From Gammaproteobacteria bacterium UBA2810 (GTDB lineage Bacteria > Pseudomonadota > Gammaproteobacteria > Enterobacterales > Succinivibrionaceae), in assembly GCA_002351705.1 (NCBI GenBank), contig DEHC01000036.1:27799-32902 (forward strand): 5,104 nt of DNA, written 5' to 3'. The translations under genes and the position numbers were made by a program. The notes under the pieces were generated by a model. That model was not told the DNA's origin. It worked only from the letters and a program-made list of their open reading frames with translations, and did not search any database. Of this stretch, positions 1-5,104 are shown one piece after another. The first letter of the stretch is position 1. Every line of letters starts with the position of its first letter.

Positions 1-29
1 TTTTTCATTACGGATATTCAGGACAGAAT

Positions 30-1550
30 ATGTGTGGAGTAGCAGGAATAGTTGCAACATCGCCCGTGAACCAGCAGCTTTATGATGCGCTGACGGTTTT
101 GCAGCACCGCGGTCAGGACGCAGCCGGAATCGTCACCATTTCAAACGGAAAGTTCAGGCAGAGAAAGGCAAACGGTCTTGTAAAGGATGTTTTCGAGGTC
201 CGCCACATGCACCGCCTGAAGGGCAACATCGGCATTGCCCACGTCCGCTATCCTACCGCCGGCTCCTCGAGCGCCGCAGAGGCCCAGCCTTTCTATGTCA
301 ACTCGCCTTTCGGCATTGCGCTTGCCCACAACGGCAACCTCACGAATGTCCGCGAGCTCACCGAGTACGTCGAGAAGCACTGCCGCAGGCACCTCAACAC
401 CAGCAGCGACAGCGAGGTCCTCATCAACCTCTTTGCCCATGAGCTCGGCCGCACTCCGGATCTGACCCCTACTCCCGAGGATATCTTCGAGGCCGTAAGG
501 GCAGTGAACTCCAAGGCGCACGGCGCCTATGCCGTAGTTGCCCTCGTCATCGGCGCGGGGCTTGTCGCCTTCCGCGACCCCAACGGCGTCCGCCCGCTGG
601 TATTCGGAAGCAGAAAGGATGAGAACGGCAGGACCGAGTACATGGTCGCCTCGGAGAGCGTTGCGCTTGACACCCTGGGCTTTTCGCTGATCCGCGACGT
701 CGCCCCTGGCGAGGCCATCTACATCACCGAGGACGGCGAGTTCCACAGCGCTGTCTGCGCCGAGACCACTGCCCTTAAGCCCTGCATCTTCGAGTACGTC
801 TACTTTGCCCGCCCTGACTCCGTAATGAACGGCGTCTCCGTCTATGCGGCGCGCGTGAGAATGGGCAGGTACCTCGGTGAGAAGATCAAGAGGGAGTGGA
901 AGGATCTCGACATTGACGTGGTCATTCCTGTCCCGGAGACCTCCTGCGACATCGCGCTCGAGATCTCGAAGTACCTCGGCATACAGTACCGCCAGGGCTT
1001 CGTCAAGAACCGCTACATCGGCAGGACCTTCATCATGCCGGGGCAGAAGCAGAGGAAGAAGTCGGTAAGGAGCAAGCTCAACGCCATCAGGAGCGAGTTC
1101 AAGGGCAAGAACGTCCTTCTCGTCGATGACTCCATTGTCCGCGGAACGACAAGCGGCCAGATCATCGACCTCGCCCGCGAGGCAGGCGCGAACAAGGTCT
1201 ACTTCGCGTCGGCTGCCCCTGAGGTAAGGTACCCCAACGTCTGCGGCATTGACATGCCGACAAGCCGCGAGCTCATCGCCTACGGCAAGACCAACGAGGA
1301 AATCCGCAGGCTCATCGGCGCTGACGGCCTCATCTACCAGGATCTCGAGGACCTCAAGAAGTCCGTCCGCGAGGAGAACCCCAAGCTCGTTGAGTTCGAG
1401 GACTCGGTGTTCAGCGGCAAGTTCATCAACGATGACGTGAACGACGAGTACCTTGCCTACCTTGACAAGCTCAGAAACGACGACGCCAAGGCAGATCACG
1501 CCTGGGTTGACGAGGTGGCTGATCTCGAGCTTTTCAACGGAGACAACTGA
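30..1550 (+). CDS. purF: Amidophosphoribosyltransferase (glutamine PRPP amidotransferase)
   Basis: Catalyses the first committed step of de novo purine synthesis in the cytoplasm: PRPP plus glutamine gives 5-phosphoribosylamine, glutamate and pyrophosphate. The 506 residues match the length of E. coli PurF (about 505) and align with it nearly end to end. The N-terminal Ntn-type glutaminase domain (about 2-235) has the nucleophile Cys2, exposed by Met removal, then HVRYPTAG with Arg73, HNGNL with Asn101-Gly102, and SSDSE with Asp127. The C-terminal phosphoribosyltransferase domain carries the flexible PRPP loop (about 326-351) and the PRPP-binding motif VLLVDDSIVRGTT at 362-374 with Asp366-Asp367. 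There is no propeptide and no Fe-S ligand set as in the Bacillus type. The start is fixed by the required MCG N-terminus; a modest AGGA lies at 20-23. Feedback inhibition by AMP and GMP is known for the family. No PurR-like operator is visible in the 29 bases upstream. Arginine is encoded only by CGC, AGG and AGA. Confidence 0.98.
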   Translation: MCGVAGIVATSPVNQQLYDALTVLQHRGQDAAGIVTISNGKFRQRKANGLVKDVFEVRHMHRLKGNIGIAHVRYPTAGSSSAAEAQPFYVNSPFGIALAHNGNLTNVRELTEYVEKHCRRHLNTSSDSEVLINLFAHELGRTPDLTPTPEDIFEAVRAVNSKAHGAYAVVALVIGAGLVAFRDPNGVRPLVFGSRKDENGRTEYMVASESVALDTLGFSLIRDVAPGEAIYITEDGEFHSAVCAETTALKPCIFEYVYFARPDSVMNGVSVYAARVRMGRYLGEKIKREWKDLDIDVVIPVPETSCDIALEISKYLGIQYRQGFVKNRYIGRTFIMPGQKQRKKSVRSKLNAIRSEFKGKNVLLVDDSIVRGTTSGQIIDLAREAGANKVYFASAAPEVRYPNVCGIDMPTSRELIAYGKTNEEIRRLIGADGLIYQDLEDLKKSVREENPKLVEFEDSVFSGKFINDDVNDEYLAYLDKLRNDDAKADHAWVDEVADLELFNGDN

Positions 1551-1557
1551 GAAACTT

Positions 1558-1563
1558 AGGAGG
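1558..1563 (+). promoter_or_regulatory. Strong ribosome binding site of the 786-residue protein gene
   Basis: AGGAGG lies 7 nt before ATG 1571, in the 20-nt gap after the purF stop. It is a near-perfect Shine-Dalgarno sequence, stronger than the AGGA in front of purF. It fixes the start at 1571 rather than at the next in-frame ATG (1577), and shows that this gene can be translated independently of purF. Confidence 0.85.
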
Positions 1564-1570
1564 GGCCTGC

Positions 1571-3931
1571 ATGTTCATGTCAGGAGAGGATGAGGCCGAG
1601 ACCGGCATCGGCAGCGCGGCAGCAGGCCGGATCCTGTCAGAGTTCCGGCAGATTTTCCTCCGGAGCGGGGGCAATCCGCCGCATGCAGAGCTGGAGAGTT
1701 TTTACCAGGAGCGCGAGTCTGACCTGAAGGGCGGCTTTGTCTACGCGGGCGTGATGCTCGCGTGGATGGACTACTCCGGGTACGGCACGGTCGTTTCGGA
1801 GAAGGCCGCGCGCGAGCACCTCAGGCAGAGCGCGAAGCTCCGCGGCTCCCTTTCCCCGGATCTCGTCATCCGGATGGTCACCGCGTTTGATCCAGGATTC
1901 ATTGCTGACACCCCGGCAAACCTCTCCTATTCAAAAAGGTACCTCCGTCTCGGCCTCTTCCTCACGCTTCTTCCGCAGACACCCGCCGGAAACTACGAGA
2001 TTGCGAAATTCCTCCTGTCGCTGGTCCTTGACTTCAATGACTCGGAGGTGGCGAGGAAGCGCGCTGTCGAGCTCATAGAGAGCGCTGCGGAAAAGGATCC
2101 CTCGCTCTCCGTCGAGGCGGCGCGTGCGCTCTTTGTCAACGATCTTCCCCCGGGGCTGGACGGCCTTGACGAGGTCGAGGGCAGGAGCAGTCGTGCGGTT
2201 GATCTGCTCCGGGGCGTCATACAGCAGGAGCATGACCGGAGCGGCACCGAGTCAATCTCCCTCGGGAGGCTGATGCTCGCCTTCTACTTCGCGCACTGGT
2301 GCATCACCTCGACGCCTCTCGCCCGCCTCCCTGACGACATCATGGCCCTTTTCGCCGGAAGCATGGTGAGGAACGGCCGTTCGGGCTTTGACGACTCATA
2401 CGTCTTCCTCGCGCTTTTCGGCATACTCAACGACGGGATCCGCGACAGCGAGTTCCGCCTCGAAAACGCAGCGGAGTGCTCGGCAGACGGCATCGAGCGC
2501 AGCGACAGCATCGCGAACCCGAGCGGCTCGCCTGACGATCTTCCCGACATCCGGGGCGGCATGCTCTATGAGATCGCAGGGCAGACCGCCTCGGGGCTCT
2601 ATATCTACGCACAGGCCAAGAAATACGATCTGGGACTCCGCCTCGAGCACGGCAACGAGGATGATCTTGTCGCCGAGAGCCTTGATCTCGGGTTCGATCC
2701 GGCAGCCGCAGACGTCATCATCAGCGAGACAAGGCGCGGCGGCGCACAGAGATTCTTCGAGCTCCTCGGGTTCGAGGGCACGCCTGACTCCCTGGAGCCG
2801 AGGAGCGAGTACGCCAGCTCCGTCCCCTTCCCGTACAGCTTCATGGGAGATCCTAGAATGCTCAACAGCTTCGCCGCCACTGCGGCGGGCGGCCTGATGC
2901 TGCGTCCCGACATTCTCCCGGAGCTTACCGAGTATGTGGCCTTCTCCGAGGCGTACTACGACATGTTCAGGGCAAAGGACAGCGATGAGGAAGAGCTGGT
3001 GCCGTACGGCGTCTGGGCGACTCTCTGCCGCTACATGGCGGCCAACACCTCGAGCGCCGCGCTGCTCTTCGAGGTTGCCCGCATGCTCATCGAGCATCCG
3101 AAGCTTACCGACATGCTCATTGCGAACGACTCAGACGGCGACTTCCCGACCTGGGATCCCTTCGCGATACTCAACAACTCCTCGATCCTCGCGCTTGCCA
3201 CGGCATCCGGGTTCATCGGCTGCGTTCAGCACCTCGTGAGGGTCAATGACGCAGACCGGATGCTGCAGAGGGCAAGGCAGATCCTGCCCTATACCTCGCA
3301 TCTCTTCGGCACGGCCTTCGAGCAGTCGGCCGCGGATCTCGGAAACTCATCCTTCTACAGCTTCGTCGTGGAGTACGGCCTTCCCGGAGAGTCAATGAAG
3401 GTGCCGGCCGAGGTGTGGGACATCTTCGCCGCCTCTGGAAACGCGCGGAGCCTCCGCGAGGCGAGGAAGACCGCAGGCAGGACGCGATTCTCCAAGCTTG
3501 CAGAGACAGCCCGGAAGTTCCGTCTCATGATGCACCTCATATCTGACAATGCCGCGGCGCTCTTTGCATCGGATCCCGGGGTTCCGGAGAGCGTGGTGAG
3601 GGAGTACTACTTCTACTTCTCGCTCAGATCGGATCCGGACAGCCATCAGGCCTTCATCAGGGCGGCGGAGGAGCGCATCCCAGGGCTTTCCGGCGAGAGC
3701 TCCGGCGACAGCGCGCTCAGCACGCGCCTCACCATCATCGGCGCTGACCGCAAGGCCGCCTTCGCGAGGGTGCTTGAGAAGCTGCAGAGCGACAGCTTCT
3801 GGAACAGGCTCATCACCGGCCGCGAGATGTCGGACGGCGGCACCGACTGGGGGCTCACGAGGAAGCCTGCAAGGATAATGAGCCCGATGCTCGGCATTGA
3901 CGATGACTTCGTTCCCCACCCCGAGAACTGA
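1571..3931 (+). CDS. Large soluble protein of unknown function, possible Sel1/TPR-like helical repeats
   Basis: I do not recognise this 786-residue protein. The N-terminus is acidic (MFMSGEDEAE), with no signal peptide and no hydrophobic stretch long enough for a membrane segment, so it is probably cytoplasmic. The chain reads as mostly amphipathic helices. Three N-terminal stretches (about 77-105, 161-190 and 207-240) follow a pattern like A-x-x-L-(L/I)-x-x-(A/V) followed by a small-residue helix, and the linker at about 189-207 (LPPGLDGLDEVEG then SRAVDLL) resembles the loop between Sel1-type repeats. This is a weak resemblance. An acidic, Ser-rich and probably disordered linker lies at about 303-326. 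Only four cysteines are present (244, 303, 486, 551) and no catalytic or metal motif stands out. It follows purF by 20 nt and its end overlaps the SDR gene, so co-transcription is likely. Unlike purF it uses CGG for arginine from its first codons, but overall base and codon use matches its neighbours and gives no sign of transfer. That it is a real gene rests on length, ribosome binding site and GC-rich third positions; its function is open. Confidence 0.85.
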   Translation: MFMSGEDEAETGIGSAAAGRILSEFRQIFLRSGGNPPHAELESFYQERESDLKGGFVYAGVMLAWMDYSGYGTVVSEKAAREHLRQSAKLRGSLSPDLVIRMVTAFDPGFIADTPANLSYSKRYLRLGLFLTLLPQTPAGNYEIAKFLLSLVLDFNDSEVARKRAVELIESAAEKDPSLSVEAARALFVNDLPPGLDGLDEVEGRSSRAVDLLRGVIQQEHDRSGTESISLGRLMLAFYFAHWCITSTPLARLPDDIMALFAGSMVRNGRSGFDDSYVFLALFGILNDGIRDSEFRLENAAECSADGIERSDSIANPSGSPDDLPDIRGGMLYEIAGQTASGLYIYAQAKKYDLGLRLEHGNEDDLVAESLDLGFDPAAADVIISETRRGGAQRFFELLGFEGTPDSLEPRSEYASSVPFPYSFMGDPRMLNSFAATAAGGLMLRPDILPELTEYVAFSEAYYDMFRAKDSDEEELVPYGVWATLCRYMAANTSSAALLFEVARMLIEHPKLTDMLIANDSDGDFPTWDPFAILNNSSILALATASGFIGCVQHLVRVNDADRMLQRARQILPYTSHLFGTAFEQSAADLGNSSFYSFVVEYGLPGESMKVPAEVWDIFAASGNARSLREARKTAGRTRFSKLAETARKFRLMMHLISDNAAALFASDPGVPESVVREYYFYFSLRSDPDSHQAFIRAAEERIPGLSGESSGDSALSTRLTIIGADRKAAFARVLEKLQSDSFWNRLITGREMSDGGTDWGLTRKPARIMSPMLGIDDDFVPHPEN

Positions 3932-4688
3932 CGCTCGGTCGTTCGTCCTCATAGGCGGCACTTCCGTTCTCGGGAGGGCGCTCCTTGAGCGGCTCATTTT
4001 CCTTTCGGGGGGCAAAGGAACGGCGGTCCTTGCCGGGAGGGAGAGCCCGGTGCTCGCAGCTGCGGCAGATGAGATCGCAGGGCGCTTCCCGGAAGTCTCC
4101 GTGAGCACGGTCTCGGGCAGCATCGTGGATGCCGCGGGCATAGAGTCGCTCTCCGGTCGGATCCTCTCGTCAGCAGTTCCTGATTTCCTTATCATTGCGC
4201 TCGGCTCACCCGCAGATGAGAAGGCGGCTGAGGACAATCCAAGAGTACTTTCGGAGAAGCTCTGGATAAACGCCTCGGCGCCTGTCATCTTCCTTGAGAT
4301 TTTCTTCCGGCAAATGAGGAAGTCAGGCGGCCGGATGGCCGTTTTCGGCTCGGTGGCGGGAGACCGGATAAGGCGCGGCAATTACACCTACGGCGCGGCG
4401 AAGAGCCTTGTCTCCGCCTATGCGGAGGGCTTTTCCGAAAAGGCGAGGGGAAGCGGCGTCACGCTCACTCTCATAAAGCCTGGGCCGGCTGACACGCCGC
4501 TCGGACGAGCGGCGCACCCGGGAAGGCTCGGCAGGATGTTCCTTGCCGATCCGGAGGCTGTCGCGAGGCGCGCGGCAGGCGCGGTCCTCAGGGGAAGGCG
4601 GACAGTCTATGCCCCTTTCTGGTGGCGGCCGCTGATGGCTCTCGTGAGGCTTGTGCCTGGCCGCCTGCTCTCGCTTTTTTCCGAGTAG
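3903..4688 (+). CDS. SDR-family NAD(P)-dependent oxidoreductase, DprE2-like
   Basis: Short-chain dehydrogenase/reductase with a single Rossmann domain; 261 residues from ATG 3903, typical for the family. Counting from that ATG, the cofactor-binding glycine motif is GGTSVLG at 18-24 after the first beta strand (FVLI). The structural Asn is in WINAS (123), the catalytic Ser in FGSVAGD (150), and the catalytic Tyr163 and Lys167 are in YGAAK. After it comes IKPGPADTPL, the usual PG switch region. The usual NNAG motif is replaced by ALGSPAD. The stretch from GSVAGDR to NYTYGAAK and the C-terminus (VYAPFWWRPLMALVRLVPGRL) resemble the DprE2-like branch, whose actinobacterial members reduce a keto-sugar on a decaprenyl-phosphate carrier. 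The hydrophobic and basic C-terminal tail would suit contact with a membrane, but the substrate here is not shown. The gene overlaps the preceding one by 29 nt and has no clear Shine-Dalgarno sequence, which suggests translational coupling. TTG 3897, two codons earlier in frame, is an alternative start; a stop at 3879-3881 excludes anything further upstream. Confidence 0.9.
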   Translation: MTSFPTPRTDARSFVLIGGTSVLGRALLERLIFLSGGKGTAVLAGRESPVLAAAADEIAGRFPEVSVSTVSGSIVDAAGIESLSGRILSSAVPDFLIIALGSPADEKAAEDNPRVLSEKLWINASAPVIFLEIFFRQMRKSGGRMAVFGSVAGDRIRRGNYTYGAAKSLVSAYAEGFSEKARGSGVTLTLIKPGPADTPLGRAAHPGRLGRMFLADPEAVARRAAGAVLRGRRTVYAPFWWRPLMALVRLVPGRLLSLFSE

Positions 4689-4740
4689 CCGGCTCTGCCT
4701 GGGCGTATTTCCCGCGCCCGGCCGGTGATTATTTTTTTTT
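4689..4740 (+). terminator. Probable intrinsic terminator after the SDR gene
   Basis: Directly after the TAG stop (4686-4688), a GC-rich hairpin can form: 4699-4705 (CTGGGCG) pairs with 4715-4721 (CGCCCGG), including one T-G wobble, around a 9-nt loop. An outer CCGG at 4689-4692 can pair with CCGG at 4722-4725 across a 6-nt bulge. A T-rich tract follows (4729-4740) with nine consecutive T at 4732-4740. The order of stem and T-run fits Rho-independent termination on the + strand and would end the purF transcription unit. Confidence 0.75.
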
Positions 4741-4807
4741 GACCGTCCTTTCATTTCTGAGAACGGCTGCTGTATTGAGTCTGCTCTGATGGTAGACTGA
4801 CATAATT

Positions 4808-4813
4808 GGAGGA
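4808..4813 (+). promoter_or_regulatory. Ribosome binding site of the 3'-terminal partial gene
   Basis: GGAGGA lies 7 nt before ATG 4821 and has strong Shine-Dalgarno character. It is the main evidence that a gene starts here although its reading frame runs off the window. Confidence 0.8.
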
Positions 4814-4820
4814 AAGCGTT

Positions 4821-5104
4821 ATGCTCGATAAGGATTTTGCCGGCCGCTTCAGGGAAGAGCTCAAAACCCGCCATATTGCCTTTGATGAGGACGATGGCGA
4901 GTTCACCATCTCCCCGGGCTCGCTCACATCGGACGAGGACGGATTTGTCTGCATTTTCGAGGCAGTGGCTGCCGAGAAGGGCGATATCTTCCAGCTTGAG
5001 GGGTTCCAGGTGCACTCCCGCTACGTCGGCTCGGTCGGCGATCCGCTTTTCATCGGATCCCTGAAGGACAGCGAGCCGCCTCTTCTTGCCGCGCACCATA
5101 CCGA
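4821..5104 (+). CDS. 5' part of a protein of unknown function (runs off the window)
   Basis: Ninety-four complete codons are open from ATG 4821 to the window end, with no stop. The product begins MLDKDFAGRFREEL and is rich in Asp and Glu at about 22-40 (FDEDDGEFTI, then SDEDG). It then reads as alternating strands and loops: GFVCIFEAVA, GDIFQLEGFQV, YVGSVGDPLFIGSL. There is no signal peptide or membrane segment in the visible part. I do not recognise a family. Support comes from the GGAGGA site 7 nt upstream and from GC-rich third positions like those of the other genes. It lies beyond the terminator at 4689-4740, so it probably starts a separate transcription unit, but no convincing promoter can be picked in the 80 nt between. 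The gene is cut by the window edge, so length and function are unknown. Confidence 0.8.
   Translation, partial: MLDKDFAGRFREELKTRHIAFDEDDGEFTISPGSLTSDEDGFVCIFEAVAAEKGDIFQLEGFQVHSRYVGSVGDPLFIGSLKDSEPPLLAAHHT

Noticed and set aside
1..42. A possible end of an upstream gene (for example cvpA, which precedes purF in E. coli), open in frame 1 up to TAG 40-42.
   Set aside because: Only 13 codons are visible, another frame is open as well, and the residues cannot be matched to CvpA.
141..1499. A 452-codon open frame on the - strand opposite purF.
   Set aside because: It lies wholly within the well-conserved purF gene. GC-rich third positions leave few stops on the opposite strand, and its translation is low-complexity (repeated Val, Leu, Ala, Asp) with no known motif.
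2388..2897. A 169-codon + strand frame inside the 786-residue gene.
   Set aside because: It is another frame of the same coding DNA; its product is a Ser/Arg/Thr-rich low-complexity string typical of shifted GC-rich genes, and it has no reason to be a separate gene.
3392..4381. A 329-codon open frame on the - strand across the end of the 786-residue gene and most of the SDR gene.
   Set aside because: The SDR catalytic motifs on the + strand prove that strand is coding there; the reverse frame is a codon-bias shadow.
4739..4806. Promoter-like pieces before the last gene: TTGACC at 4739-4744, TTGAGT at 4775-4780, TGGTAGACT at 4790-4798 and CATAAT at 4801-4806.
   Set aside because: No pair has 16-18 nt spacing with good -35 and -10 boxes, and CATAAT is too near the ribosome binding site to give a transcript that includes it. 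A promoter is probably here, but I cannot place it.
4323..5099. A 258-codon open frame on the - strand spanning the SDR end, the intergenic region and the last gene.
   Set aside because: It crosses the terminator hairpin and T-run and opposes two + strand genes with good support. Its translation shows no family motif.

Overview
The window is a compact, GC-rich bacterial segment with all genes on the + strand. The organism is most likely a gammaproteobacterium. The first gene encodes an amidophosphoribosyltransferase (PurF) of the E. coli type, with the catalytic Cys directly after Met1, no propeptide, and close agreement with E. coli PurF through most of its length. The codon use is not that of Enterobacterales: in purF, AGG encodes about a third of the arginines, although AGG is a rare codon in E. 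coli. An Aeromonadales/Succinivibrionaceae-like gut bacterium would fit, but the sequence alone does not settle this.

Layout: (1) 30-1550, purF, first enzyme of de novo purine synthesis. (2) 1571-3931, a 786-residue protein I cannot assign to a family; it starts 20 nt after purF behind a strong ribosome binding site and looks soluble and mostly helical, with degenerate Sel1/TPR-like segments in its N-terminal third. (3) 3903-4688 (or from TTG 3897), a short-chain dehydrogenase/reductase (SDR) resembling the DprE2-like branch; its start lies inside the end of the preceding gene. (4) 4689-4740, a hairpin followed by a T-run, a probable intrinsic terminator. (5) From 4821 to the window edge, the 5' part of a fourth gene of unknown function, behind its own ribosome binding site.

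The first three genes are spaced as one transcription unit (20-nt gap, then an overlap of about 29 nt) that ends at the terminator. The link between purF and the two following genes is positional only; nothing in their sequences shows a role in purine synthesis. I see no mobile element, CRISPR array, tRNA, rRNA or riboswitch. The main unexplained item is the 786-residue protein.
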